This document shows positions 18,781 to 28,230 of a DNA stretch of 64,000 bases, one piece after another. The position numbers and the translations under genes are program-made. Under the pieces are notes generated by a model that saw only the letters and a program-made list of their open reading frames with translations, made no database searches and was not told where the DNA came from. Source of the DNA: Chloroflexota bacterium (GTDB lineage Bacteria > Chloroflexota > Anaerolineae > Anaerolineales > Villigracilaceae); NCBI GenBank assembly GCA_016235445.1, contig JACRLB010000032.1, positions 74,373-138,372 on the forward strand. Reading direction: 5' to 3'. Numbering within the stretch: the first letter of the stretch is position 1; each line of letters starts with the position of its first letter.

Positions 18781-18837
18781 TTTCAAAATCGTCAAGTAAG
18801 CTCAAGTTGCAATGGTTGAATTTCAACTATTTGTCAT

Positions 18838-20304
18838 TTACAACGGGACGCCAATCGTCCGCGCCAATCGAATTAAATTCTCGCGCTCAACAACCCACAA
18901 CACGCCTAAATAGCTTGCGGCCCCGGATAAAACAACAAATGCCAGCTGAAGAAATGGACTGATATCTTTCGTTGCATATAAGACGATCAGGACAACAAAA
19001 ACCATAGCGGCTCCGCCCTGCATGGAAGGTTTAAGCTCCTTGAATATATCCGTAGCCGGGACTTTTATAAATCGGGTGGCTACTATTATGCTTACCACCC
19101 TCCGAATTAATACAGCAAATAGGTGTCCCCAGGCTATTCCAATCATTCCGAAACGCGATCCGATCAAGATGAATGGGACAATTACAATAAGCGTAAGAAT
19201 CGTTAATTTAAATAATATGTCCGGGCGTCCAATTGCTTTATAAACATCCCCAACATGATAGCCGACGGAATAAACCCAGGCATAAATTGCCAGAACACGC
19301 AGAATCGGTATCACATCCAGCCATTGCTCGCCAAAAACCACCCGTACAATCGGGTCTGCGCCAAGAAATAACCCCAGGGAAATAGGTACGGCAATCATTT
19401 GAATGAAGCGCACCGAAGCCAGCAAACCGCGCCGCATCTCGTCAGGTTTATCTTGAATCGAAGAAAAGGCCGAAAAGGTTACGTTTCCCATAACCCATAA
19501 ATTACCGATTAATAACATTTCCGGCAAACGAAAGGCCAGTGTATATATACTTAAATTCTCCAAGCCAAACAGCTTTCCCACTACAATGTAATCAATGTTA
19601 TCAATAAAAACGCCAAGAATATCCCCACCAATTACCGATGCGCCAAACTGCATCAGTGCGGCGGTTATTTTTTTGTTTAGCATAAGGCGGGGCCGCCAGG
19701 GAAGCACGATCCATACCAGAATCACCGAGGCGACAGCGCCGAGTATCTGCCCAAAGACCAAAGCCCAAACTCCAAAACCAGCGTAAGCCATGCCGATCGA
19801 TACTACGCCTTTAACCACCGCATTTCCCATATCTGGAATAAATTTACGGCGGTAATCGAGTTCACGCATGAGCCAAATCACATGAACAGATCCCAATGCG
19901 TTAATTGCAAATGAAACGCCCAACCAGCGCAACACTGGAATCACCATGGGCTCTTTGAAATATTCGGCAACAAATGGCGCAATGGGCACCACAATCACAG
20001 ACAACAAAACGCCAATGATTAAATTTATAGTAAAAACTGTATTGGCCGCCTCGTCCACATTCTCCCTGCGTTGTACAAGGGCTACGCCAAGGCCAAGGTC
20101 TTTTACAACGGCCAGGTAATTAATGGCAATGACAGCAACTGAGACAAGGCCAAAATCATCCTTCGTGAGCAGGCGCGCTAAAATGGAAGTTGTAAGCAGA
20201 ACTACAACCTTGCCAAGCCCATAAGCAAGAAAGTTCCAGATAATTCCCCGCCCGGCCTTGCGAGCTACTCGGTTGTTGTCATCGGTAACGCCAGGGTCTG
20301 TCAA
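18838..20304 (-). CDS. Lipopolysaccharide/polysaccharide flippase (Wzx-like)
   Basis: A 488-residue integral membrane protein with about 12-14 helices of the PST/MOP flippase type (polysaccharide_synt). The N-terminal region GIIWNFLAYGLGKVVVLL and the RLLTKDDFGLVSVA motif are typical. It would move the undecaprenyl-linked repeat unit across the membrane. Translation appears to begin at a TTG that overlaps the stop codon of the upstream polymerase gene (TTGA), with GAGGA a few bases before; no alternative start exists nearby. This coupling supports a shared operon. Confidence 0.88.
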   Translation of the reverse strand: MTDPGVTDDNNRVARKAGRGIIWNFLAYGLGKVVVLLTTSILARLLTKDDFGLVSVAVIAINYLAVVKDLGLGVALVQRRENVDEAANTVFTINLIIGVLLSVIVVPIAPFVAEYFKEPMVIPVLRWLGVSFAINALGSVHVIWLMRELDYRRKFIPDMGNAVVKGVVSIGMAYAGFGVWALVFGQILGAVASVILVWIVLPWRPRLMLNKKITAALMQFGASVIGGDILGVFIDNIDYIVVGKLFGLENLSIYTLAFRLPEMLLIGNLWVMGNVTFSAFSSIQDKPDEMRRGLLASVRFIQMIAVPISLGLFLGADPIVRVVFGEQWLDVIPILRVLAIYAWVYSVGYHVGDVYKAIGRPDILFKLTILTLIVIVPFILIGSRFGMIGIAWGHLFAVLIRRVVSIIVATRFIKVPATDIFKELKPSMQGGAAMVFVVLIVLYATKDISPFLQLAFVVLSGAASYLGVLWVVERENLIRLARTIGVPL

Positions 20305-21779
20305 AGGGAATCCTCACGGAATTTTGATCGATCCATGCTATTTAGTTGTTCATCGATTAATTGAATCGCGGTCAATGCAAGAGCCGCCAATATCCAGAAG
20401 TAACGAATAAAGGCATCATGCAGAAATGTGGCGGCAACTAAATATCCCAAAATAGCCACTTGAAGCGAAACAATCCAATGCACATGCGCCTTAAATGCAG
20501 GCAGGTTTTGTATCGACTTTACCGTTTTTGCCAGACCACTCAATAGTGAAGCTATAACGCCAATGAAGGAAACGCCTCCCAGAATACCTGTTTCCGCCAG
20601 TATTTGAGTATATAGTGAATGAGCCTCTCGCTCTCCATATTTGAATTCAAGCCCCACAATTTGGTTGTATTTTTGATAGTTATTCATAAAATTGCTGGCG
20701 CCCACCCCCAAAAGAGGATTATAAGCAAACATTGTAAGGCCCGACAACATCACACTACTGCGTCCTTGAAGTGAACTATCTTGATAAACGCCAGAACTTC
20801 CGCCTGATAGGAAACTCAAGCTTTCGAAACGAGAGCGGTAGTCCGCAGGCAAAAACGGGATTAGCAGGATAAGCAAACCAAGCCCGGCCACAGCAACCAG
20901 TGGATGAATACGCTTTTCGAAAACAAAGAAAGTCAAGAATCCAACAACCATAAACGCAAGATACCCCCCACGACTATAGGTATTAAGCAACACAATTAAC
21001 AGGGCGGCCAAAATTCCCGCACCTAAAAATTTCAACTTTACGCGAGGTTCATGCATAATTTGAAATATCACAAGAGCCATAACGGGCACAATTATCTGGG
21101 CCCACATATTTGGGTCGTGAACGGGACCGCTAATACGCGCAGAAGTTGCGTCGGTGGTTTCAAGTACCCCTTCAGCCTGTACTGTGGATAAGCCAAAAAA
21201 GTCCTGGGCATGATCCCCTGTGGCAACTTGATACACGCCCAACATACTTAACGCCGCTGTCGTAAGGATAATTACCCATATCGCCTGCTTCCAGGTACGC
21301 CATTCACGCAGAGCAAATAAAATCGTATAAATAATAATAATATCCTTCCCCATATCGAACACAGCATCAATAGCCCTGTTCTTATCTGCGGCGACCAGAT
21401 AAGACATTGTAATTACCGCAAAATACATTAGGATAAAAGTTTCGATAGCAGCGGTTTTTTTGCGGTCGGTGGGCAGCTGCCCTGCATAATAATTACGGAC
21501 CATGATCGCGCCAAACACAATTGCAACCAAAGGCTTGACCACCGCCGGATATCCATGATCTGTAAGCTGGGCCGAAATATTTGTAAAAATTGCAACAATC
21601 AAAATATTTGCGCCTAAATTTGGTTTAATGATGATTGCCAGCACCATTACAATTCCCAGCAAACCTGCAACACCATAAAGCCCTATGATTGCGTCTGGAC
21701 TGCTCAGAGCCAGCGCCGCAAGTCCTGCCAGAACAATACCAACTAATAAAAATAGAATATCATTGTTTTTAACTGCCAT
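20301..21779 (-). CDS. O-antigen ligase/polymerase family protein (Wzy/WaaL-like)
   Basis: A 492-residue membrane protein with about 12 helices and a large loop between late helices, the topology of the O-antigen ligase family. The conserved YNPLLGVGASNF and EAHSLYTQILAETGILGG segments (a histidine before the L-x-x-L-E-G region) mark the active region. It would polymerise or ligate repeat units at the outer face of the membrane. Together with the flippase, chain-length protein and priming transferase it completes a Wzx/Wzy-type set. Confidence 0.88.
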   Translation of the reverse strand: MAVKNNDILFLLVGIVLAGLAALALSSPDAIIGLYGVAGLLGIVMVLAIIIKPNLGANILIVAIFTNISAQLTDHGYPAVVKPLVAIVFGAIMVRNYYAGQLPTDRKKTAAIETFILMYFAVITMSYLVAADKNRAIDAVFDMGKDIIIIYTILFALREWRTWKQAIWVIILTTAALSMLGVYQVATGDHAQDFFGLSTVQAEGVLETTDATSARISGPVHDPNMWAQIIVPVMALVIFQIMHEPRVKLKFLGAGILAALLIVLLNTYSRGGYLAFMVVGFLTFFVFEKRIHPLVAVAGLGLLILLIPFLPADYRSRFESLSFLSGGSSGVYQDSSLQGRSSVMLSGLTMFAYNPLLGVGASNFMNNYQKYNQIVGLEFKYGEREAHSLYTQILAETGILGGVSFIGVIASLLSGLAKTVKSIQNLPAFKAHVHWIVSLQVAILGYLVAATFLHDAFIRYFWILAALALTAIQLIDEQLNSMDRSKFREDSL

Positions 21780-21926
21780 GTTTTCTCACTTTAAATAACC
21801 TGCTCAGACAAACACTTTTTGGTAAAAAGCCAGAGAAGCAAGGCCGTCAGTATATCACTTTTGCCGCAGCCACCCTGCTTGCTATTTCATAAACAGACGG
21901 CATACCAGCATACAAGACAAGAAACT

Positions 21927-22634
21927 TCACATATTGCTGGAATCCCAAACTACAGCGACTGCCACAAGAATAAACAAAAGCGCGTAGTTACTCTCCTTAA
22001 TCTCCTGAACAGCTTGAATAAACGGCACCACAGTGAAAGCAAACCTGGTTTGAAATACTAATTCCGAAACTTTCGCCCACAAATAATTGAAAACAAACAG
22101 AAGACCGATGCCTATAGGAGGAACAGAAAAAAACCTGTCAACGAAATCCAGCATCGGCCTTTTAAACATCACAACCAATGGAAGCGCCACTGTTAATGAC
22201 ATCCAAAAAAGATCAAAAAGAGTTTCAAATTTAAGTGTGAATTCAAACAACTCGATGTTATGTACATTCAACTCCTCCTGGGCGTTGATCTTAGACAGCG
22301 TCTCCGGGGTTTGTACATTAAAAATTCTTTGCCCCCAACTAATTTCCTCCCCTCCTCCAAAAAAGAAAATCAGCGCAAAGCCCAGCAATATCAGTTGCCG
22401 AATGCGAAAATCCACATCAGCGGAATGGCGTTTCCACATCTTTATAAAGCCATAAAAAAACACAGCCGACGCCGCAAAAAAACCGAACGCACCCATATTT
22501 TCAAAATATCGATCTTCAGCAAATAACATATCTGCCAGCGGGTCCTGGACCGCAACGGTCAAATACCCTATAAAAATATAGACCACGGCCGCAATATATA
22601 TGGCTGGTCCTGAAAACACATTTTTCTTTTTCAT
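21927..22634 (-). CDS. Hypothetical membrane protein with EEISWGQR motif
   Basis: A 235-residue protein with about six membrane helices. It carries a loop motif FFFGGGEEISWGQRIF around residue 100, with two glutamates, tryptophan and arginine next to a membrane helix, that looks like an active or binding site. I do not recognise a characterised family. It lies between the GT2 and polymerase genes, so it probably acts on the same polysaccharide. The GTG at 22640 is possible, but GAGG at the right distance favours the ATG at 22634. Confidence 0.65.
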   Translation of the reverse strand: MKKKNVFSGPAIYIAAVVYIFIGYLTVAVQDPLADMLFAEDRYFENMGAFGFFAASAVFFYGFIKMWKRHSADVDFRIRQLILLGFALIFFFGGGEEISWGQRIFNVQTPETLSKINAQEELNVHNIELFEFTLKFETLFDLFWMSLTVALPLVVMFKRPMLDFVDRFFSVPPIGIGLLFVFNYLWAKVSELVFQTRFAFTVVPFIQAVQEIKESNYALLFILVAVAVVWDSSNM

Positions 22635-22685
22635 TTTCACCTCACATCAATCATTTCAAAGCAACAAAACCAACTCAAACAACCC

Positions 22686-23864
22686 TCAACGGCGAACCTT
22701 TTTCCAAACATGCTTCTGCTTATTAGTGACAAAACTGAAGAATCCCATCAGGGTTGCCAGGTTGGAATTAACCAAAAAAACGGGCAGGTACAGCAGTTTA
22801 CCCATTATTCCCTGTAGCTTAAGAACATTCCCGAGTAAAGCCAGCGCATAAAAAACAGCCTGCCCGGCAAGAAGCGCCTTGAACATCGAAGTTGAGGTTG
22901 CAGGGTTGCCTTCCAATTGCAACAGTAAAATCGATATGTTTGAAAAAAGCATAATCAGCAAGGCAAATGGAACAAAAGCTCGAAAATACTTATGAGAGAC
23001 AACCTGCCACACAAGGAGCGGACGGCGAAAAGGAAGCAGTCTCCCCGACATGGATATGGTTTGATATAAACCAGCGTTCATTCGGGTGCGCCTTTCCACT
23101 TCGTCTTCAGCGGTCAACGACACGTATTCAAACGAACGCGCGCGGGGAGTATAAATCACACGATACCCCCGGCGCAAAAGATCAAGGATAATGTAATGAT
23201 CATCATTAATGATCTTTTCTTTGGGAGCCACAAACACGCTTCTGCGGATTGCAAGTATTTCTCCCACAGAACTCACACATGAATCAACCCTCGATTCACT
23301 TCTCTTAATTGCCGACTCGTATTTCCAATACAACCCCTCTGCCGAGCTTAAATCGCGTCCGTCTTCGATGATCAGTTTTGCTCCAGTGGTTGCGCCAACC
23401 GCAGGGTCGGAGAACGGCAAAATCAATTCGCGAATTGCACGCTTATCATACATATTGTTTGCATCAGAGAAAACAACAATCTCCCCGCGCGCAAATTCCA
23501 TGGCGCGGATAATGGCGGCCATTTTCCCGTTCCTGTCTGGGATGTAGCCAAGTTCAACTCCCTGGCTGGCATACGATGCGACAATTTCCGGCGTTCCATC
23601 AGACGAGCCATCCGCGGCAACCAGTATCTGAAGCTTGTCGCGAGGGTAATCCAACTGGAGGGTGTTCTCCAATTTCTCAGCAATATATTTTTCTTCATTG
23701 TATGCTGGTATCAAAATAGTGATTTGAGGGGAAGTCTCAAAAAACTCTTCCCGCCCTGGCCGTATTTTCGCCAGCAGGGCAATCAACACTGGATACCCAA
23801 GGTATGTATATAAAATAAGGAAAGCGGAAAGCCAAAATAAAACCGAAAGCAGGAACATAATCAT
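22686..23864 (-). CDS. Membrane glycosyltransferase family 2
   Basis: A 392-residue GT-A glycosyltransferase with an N-terminal membrane helix, the catalytic domain (about 45-275) and two or three C-terminal helices. The motifs ITILIPAYNEEKYI, VAADGSSDGT (first Asp pair) and VFSDANNMYD (D-x-D-like) are present. The expected acceptor-side motif region is near RRGYRVIYTPRA and the Q/R-x-x-R-W position is degenerate (ERRTRMNAG). It resembles processive or hyaluronan-type synthases and might be the synthase partner of the BcsB-like protein; this is inference. Confidence 0.85.
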   Translation of the reverse strand: MIMFLLSVLFWLSAFLILYTYLGYPVLIALLAKIRPGREEFFETSPQITILIPAYNEEKYIAEKLENTLQLDYPRDKLQILVAADGSSDGTPEIVASYASQGVELGYIPDRNGKMAAIIRAMEFARGEIVVFSDANNMYDKRAIRELILPFSDPAVGATTGAKLIIEDGRDLSSAEGLYWKYESAIKRSESRVDSCVSSVGEILAIRRSVFVAPKEKIINDDHYIILDLLRRGYRVIYTPRARSFEYVSLTAEDEVERRTRMNAGLYQTISMSGRLLPFRRPLLVWQVVSHKYFRAFVPFALLIMLFSNISILLLQLEGNPATSTSMFKALLAGQAVFYALALLGNVLKLQGIMGKLLYLPVFLVNSNLATLMGFFSFVTNKQKHVWKKVRR

Positions 23865-23879
23865 CTCTTTAAATCTTGA

Positions 23880-25076
23880 TTATTGACAAGCCTTGATGTA
23901 AGACTCGGCCGTAGCCTGAGCTTGTTTCAAGATGGAAAAATTCGCCTCGACCCGCGCCCGGGCCTGTTGACCGAGTCGACAAGCCAGATCATCATCCCCG
24001 GCAACTCGCAAGATGGCCTGGGCTAATGCCGCAGAATCACCAACGCCAACCAACAAGGCATGTTCTTCATTCAGAACCAGTTCGGGGATGCCCCCAACAT
24101 TTGAAGCGATAATCGGCTTCGCCATGGCGGCCGCCTCTAATAAAGCCACAGGCGTCCCCTCGGTTCGGGAAGGCATTACATAAATATCACATGCTTTTAA
24201 AGTGGAGAGCAGTTCATCGTGCTCCAGATGACCGGGCAAAAAGATGCGTTTATCTAATCCTGCACTTGCAATTTGTCTGGTTAGTTCACTTTGAAGTTCC
24301 CCTTCCCCCGCAATCAGACAACACAGTCTGCCATTCTTTTGGGAAGCCATCGCAATGGCATCTATCAGATCATCGTGCGCCTTTGCCCATGCCAGCCGGC
24401 CTGCCGCAAGGCAAATGATGGCGTTTTCAGGCAGGCCATATTTTTGCAACAATCGTTTCCTATCACCTTCGATAGCCGAAACATCAAGATTGATTGCGTT
24501 ATAGATTAAATCAACCCTGTTCCCAGGGATTTTCGCGCGTATCATGGCATTTTGAATTTCACGCGAGACCACAATGTACCTGGACAAGGCAAAATTGGTA
24601 AAAAATTCGATGGCCGAATAAACGAACCAGCGTGCGCTATATTTTGGGTGTTCGTTCATATACCAGCTATTCAAAGTGGAGATTAGCGCAACGCGTGTAG
24701 AAAACGCCGCAAAACTCCCCCACAGTTTAGACTGGGGGTTTTGCGTATCCACCACCTTGTAGCCACATTCCTTGATAATTCTGCTCAAACGAAATGGAAT
24801 GCGCGGATCGAATTTATTCCCTGCCACACGGTGAACCGTATAGCCAGCCCGCTCCAACTCTGCGGCAATGACACTCCCCTCAAGGGTGGCCAGGCTAATC
24901 GAACTGGCTGAAAAATTCTTCATCAAAGCAAGCACCCTTGCGTTTGCCCCCCCAAAATTTGCGGAAATATCAACAATAAGGGCTTTGGGAATTGGGAGGC
25001 CGTCTTTTTTTAGTTCGTAAGTATTTAAAGGTGTTTCATCCACTATGTTACACCGCGAGGTTTGAATACTGTCCAT
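23880..25076 (-). CDS. Glycosyltransferase family 4
   Basis: A 398-residue GT-B glycosyltransferase. The donor domain carries ICLAAGRLAWAKAHDDLIDA and a full E-x7-E motif (EGTPVALLEAAAM), followed by SNVGGIPELVLNEEHALLV. The N-terminus (ALIVDISANFGGANARVLAL) is the acceptor-domain start loop. The gene overlaps the 3' end of the priming sugar transferase gene by 34 bp, so the two are probably translationally coupled, and it may add the second sugar of the repeat unit. Confidence 0.87.
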   Translation of the reverse strand: MDSIQTSRCNIVDETPLNTYELKKDGLPIPKALIVDISANFGGANARVLALMKNFSASSISLATLEGSVIAAELERAGYTVHRVAGNKFDPRIPFRLSRIIKECGYKVVDTQNPQSKLWGSFAAFSTRVALISTLNSWYMNEHPKYSARWFVYSAIEFFTNFALSRYIVVSREIQNAMIRAKIPGNRVDLIYNAINLDVSAIEGDRKRLLQKYGLPENAIICLAAGRLAWAKAHDDLIDAIAMASQKNGRLCCLIAGEGELQSELTRQIASAGLDKRIFLPGHLEHDELLSTLKACDIYVMPSRTEGTPVALLEAAAMAKPIIASNVGGIPELVLNEEHALLVGVGDSAALAQAILRVAGDDDLACRLGQQARARVEANFSILKQAQATAESYIKACQ

Positions 25077-25711
25077 AAGGTCAGGTATAAAATATAAATA
25101 TCCAGCAGGATGGAGGCGCGCTCGATATAGGCAATATCCATGCGGGTGCGTTCATTCATATTGACAGAGCCGCGAGCCGTTACCTGCCAAAGACCTGTTA
25201 CGCCGGGTAGAATGTCGAGGCGTTGAGTCTGCCAAAGGTTGTAGGTATCAGGCCCAAAGTCGGTTGGACGCGGTCCTACCAAACTCATATCCCCTTTGAT
25301 GATATTAAAAATCTGGGGGAGTTCATCCAGGCTGGTCTTCCGCAAAATTTTTCCGATTGGAATAACTCTTGGATCGTTGGTGATTTTAAAATCGGGCCAT
25401 TCGAGTTCATTTAAATGCCTGTACGTTTCCTTTAATGCTTCGGCGTTTGGCACCATGGTGCGAAATTTATAGAACAAAAACAATTTTCCGCCGCGCCCGG
25501 CCCGCTTGTTCGTGTAAATAACCGGCGCGCCTGGGGAGCTGATGAATATGACCAGGGCAATCAAAGCGAGCACTAGTATCCAAAATGGGGAGGCAAGAAA
25601 AACAAGGGTTAAATCCATAATTCTTTTAATACGAAGGTAGTCCTCTCCAACAAACATTCGTTTATTGGGGTCGAATTTTCTAACCCACTGATAGTCTGCA
25701 ATGTCAACCAT
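25043..25711 (-). CDS. Priming sugar transferase (undecaprenyl-phosphate hexose-1-phosphate transferase)
   Basis: A 222-residue bacterial sugar transferase (PF02397 type). One membrane helix (about residues 25-48) is followed by the catalytic core: YKFRTMVPNAE, the RKTSLDELPQIFNIIKGDMS block with the catalytic Asp-Glu, VGPRP, and PGVTGLWQV. It transfers a sugar-1-phosphate to undecaprenyl phosphate, the first step of repeat-unit assembly. It is a short WcaJ-like form without the extra N-terminal helices. The ATG at 25711 has GAGGTG 7 nt upstream and is preferred to the GTG at 25720. Confidence 0.92.
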   Translation of the reverse strand: MVDIADYQWVRKFDPNKRMFVGEDYLRIKRIMDLTLVFLASPFWILVLALIALVIFISSPGAPVIYTNKRAGRGGKLFLFYKFRTMVPNAEALKETYRHLNELEWPDFKITNDPRVIPIGKILRKTSLDELPQIFNIIKGDMSLVGPRPTDFGPDTYNLWQTQRLDILPGVTGLWQVTARGSVNMNERTRMDIAYIERASILLDIYILYLTLWTVFKPRGVT

Positions 25712-25754
25712 AATTAACACCTCTTGGCGGTTTGACCGGTAAAATTAAATTATT

Positions 25755-26618
25755 TTAAACGTTGCTGCGAGTTTCGAGATTGCCGCGCGTTTCTCCGGCT
25801 TTTGGGAGAATGAGTTTGGATACGGCAACGTCTACAAGGTCTTCAAAATTAAGCGCGTCGTCCGGAAACGAGGCGGCGCCCCACAAGATTTGTACGCCTG
25901 TCCGATTTTTGATTGCCTCGACAACTCTTGCCGCAAGAATCAGTGAATTTTGGTAGTCTGTTTCCGGGCAAAGAAGCATAAAGCGGTTACTGCGGTCACG
26001 AAATACCATATCTGTCTGGCGCATATGCTCGTCGACAACCTGCCCGATACGCGCAAAGGAGAACCTGTTCCACAAATCCTGTTGGACACTGGAAATTAAT
26101 CGTTCAAAACTTACGTGGTCTGAAAGGTCGGCCTGCAAAACGAGCAGGCTCAACGGGCGATGGTAGCGCCGACTGCGGGTTATTTCGAGTTTTATCTGGC
26201 TTGAGGCTTCCTGAATGTTTTGTGTGCGATGAGGGAATGCGCTCAGGGCCATGGCGTCCATGACCGACTCTGCATGACTGATGCCATATGCCAGTTGATA
26301 TGCCAGCCAAACGCCAACAACCACCAGGATAAATTCCAAAAGAATTATTGGAAATGAACTGTTTGGCGAGGAGGCAGTCCGATCCAAAAGTTGGAGAAGA
26401 ACGAGGTAGATTCCCCCCCAGACCGTGACGGGTATCAACACATTAACGCGCGATGTAAATGGAAAAAATATGGTTCCAGGTACGGCAATAATGACCAAAA
26501 AATAAAAATATTTGGCAAAATCTATTATGGGCGAGTCTGAATAATCAAACTGCGCCAGTATGAAAATTACCGCCAGATAGAAAGATACCCAAAATACAGA
26601 TTGTTTTAATGATGACAT
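25755..26618 (-). CDS. Membrane protein with degenerate GGDEF-like domain
   Basis: A 287-residue protein. About four membrane helices (residues 8-120) precede a cytoplasmic domain with GGDEF-like layout: RRYHRPLSLLVLQADL as the first strand, then RQTDMVFRDRSNRFMLLCPET, where DRSNR stands at the GGDEF position, and ILWGAASFPDDALNFEDLVDVA as the C-terminal part. The signature and metal residues are lost, so cyclase activity is unlikely. It is the first gene of the main exopolysaccharide operon, so a sensor or regulatory role for export is plausible. It parallels the Wzz-GGDEF fusion at the other end of the locus. Confidence 0.72.
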   Translation of the reverse strand: MSSLKQSVFWVSFYLAVIFILAQFDYSDSPIIDFAKYFYFLVIIAVPGTIFFPFTSRVNVLIPVTVWGGIYLVLLQLLDRTASSPNSSFPIILLEFILVVVGVWLAYQLAYGISHAESVMDAMALSAFPHRTQNIQEASSQIKLEITRSRRYHRPLSLLVLQADLSDHVSFERLISSVQQDLWNRFSFARIGQVVDEHMRQTDMVFRDRSNRFMLLCPETDYQNSLILAARVVEAIKNRTGVQILWGAASFPDDALNFEDLVDVAVSKLILPKAGETRGNLETRSNV

Positions 26619-26670
26619 TAGAATTCCAGCGTAGTAATAAAGTAAAAAACAATTTAATCAAATCTTTACG

Positions 26671-26700
26671 ATTATACAACATGCCGCACAAAAATGGCAT
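26671..26700 (-). promoter_or_regulatory. Predicted promoter of the main EPS operon
   Basis: On the minus strand a perfect TATAAT (26676-26671) lies about 53 bp before the first ATG. An ATGCCA at 18 bp spacing is a weak -35 candidate. Confidence 0.5.
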
Positions 26701-26706
26701 TGTTTT

Positions 26707-26866
26707 GCGGCTTTGCTACAGTTTTCTCAAAGTCTGAAAATCTTTAACGCGAATGGCGCGAATTTTTCTGTATTTTCGCGAAATTCACCCAGTTTGCGTA
26801 ATTCGCGTTAAGCCTTTGCCATAAACTTGTAAAATGGTCAAGCTACTTTGAGAAAGCCGTAGCCGC
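26707..26866. mobile_element. MITE-like palindromic element (I1)
   Basis: The ends contain the inverted repeat TTTCTCAAAGT / ACTTTGAGAAA (near 26845-26855), with outer GCGGCT / AGCCGC. The core carries TTAACGCGAATGGCGCGAA and TTCGCGTTAAG, shared with the elements at 29493 and 34536. It fills most of the gap between the EPS operon and the thioredoxin-reductase gene; bases 26867-26973 hold only that gene's leader. Confidence 0.65.
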
Positions 26867-26973
26867 TTTGCGACTTGAACGTAAATGCGCCAGACTGGTT
26901 GTCTGGGAAAGTTTCAACAACAGGGTGTAAGAGAGGGATGGCAAAAAGCATCAGGATGACGAGGAAAAAAACG

Positions 26974-28185
26974 ATGACCACGAAAGAATTTTCATTCACA
27001 CTCCAACCTCAGACCATTACGGTCTACGGCACATCCTGGTGCCCTGATTGCCAACGAGCAAAGAAGTTTTTTGCCGAACACCGTATTCCATATGAAAATG
27101 TGGATATTGACAGCGTTCCGGGGGGAATCGCGTTCGTGGAAGGCATCAATAAAGGGATGCGCATCATTCCTACCATCATATTCCCCGATGGCGGTATGTT
27201 GGTTGAACCATCCAATTCTCAGCTGGCTGAAAAACTGGGACTCCAGACCAAGGCGCAACGCGAGTACTATGATGTGATCATCATCGGCGGCGGACCTGCC
27301 GGTTTAACCGCATCATTCTATCTTGCCCGCGAAGGGCTGGATGCGCTCGTGATTGAAAAAGCCGGGCTGGGAGGCCAGGCGGGGATTACCCAGGTTTTGG
27401 ATAACTTTCCCGGTTTCGATGAAGGAATTTCGGGAGCCGAATTTTCAGATCGATTAAGCAGGCAGGCTCGAAAGTTCGGTGTTGAAATCCTCCAGGCCCA
27501 GGAGGTGACAGAAATCAAACAGGATGGCGAATATCATATCGTTCACACAAGTTCAGGGGATCACTACCATAGCAAGGCTGTATTATTGGCTACAGGAGCA
27601 AGGTATCGCCGTCTTGGAGTTCCCGGAGAAGATGAACTGATCGGCATCAATGTTCATTTCTGTGCCACCTGCGACGGGGCATTCTACAAGGAAAAAAAGG
27701 TGCTGGTTGTGGGAGGCGGCAACAGCGGTTTTGAAGAAGGGCTGTTTCTGACAAAATTTGCGTCCCAGGTTGACATTCTGGTCAATTCACAAGAGCCGAA
27801 AGCCAGCAGGATATTGCAGGACAAAGTCGCTGAAAAGGATACGATGAACGTTCTGCTTAATCAAAAAATCATCGAATTAAAAGGCGCGAACAGGCTCGAC
27901 TCCCTGCTTGTAGAGGATAAAACAACCGGCGAAACCCGGGAACTGAAGTATGACGGCATCTTTGTTTTCATCGGGTTGACGCCAAACAACGACTTGATAA
28001 AATATAAACTTGAACTGGATAACGCCGGCTTTCTAAAGACCCATCACTTAATGACGAGCATTCCAGGGATATTTGCCGCAGGAGATGTGCGCGCGGGCGC
28101 AACCAGACAGGCCGCATCCGCCGCAGGAGAGGGCGCATCCGCCGCGCTTGCCATTCGTGAATACCTCAAGACTATTGGCGGGTAA
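26974..28185 (+). CDS. Thioredoxin reductase-like protein with N-terminal glutaredoxin domain
   Basis: A 403-residue fusion. Residues 1-85 are a glutaredoxin/mycoredoxin-like domain with WCPDC (Cys23, Cys26) and the cis-proline region IIPTIIFPDGG. Residues 95-403 are an FAD/NAD(P)H thioredoxin-reductase domain: GGGPAGLTASFYLA for FAD, the redox pair CATC (Cys230, Cys233), VVGGGNSGFEEG for NADPH, and GIFAAGDVRAGATRQ. It could pass electrons from NAD(P)H to its own glutaredoxin or to the neighbouring one. The ORF extends 33 codons upstream, but GAGGAA before the ATG at 26974 decides the start. Confidence 0.88.
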   Translation: MTTKEFSFTLQPQTITVYGTSWCPDCQRAKKFFAEHRIPYENVDIDSVPGGIAFVEGINKGMRIIPTIIFPDGGMLVEPSNSQLAEKLGLQTKAQREYYDVIIIGGGPAGLTASFYLAREGLDALVIEKAGLGGQAGITQVLDNFPGFDEGISGAEFSDRLSRQARKFGVEILQAQEVTEIKQDGEYHIVHTSSGDHYHSKAVLLATGARYRRLGVPGEDELIGINVHFCATCDGAFYKEKKVLVVGGGNSGFEEGLFLTKFASQVDILVNSQEPKASRILQDKVAEKDTMNVLLNQKIIELKGANRLDSLLVEDKTTGETRELKYDGIFVFIGLTPNNDLIKYKLELDNAGFLKTHHLMTSIPGIFAAGDVRAGATRQAASAAGEGASAALAIREYLKTIGG

Positions 28186-28230
28186 AATAACCCTGCAAAG
28201 CAAAAATAACACACCATTAGGAGAAACCCT

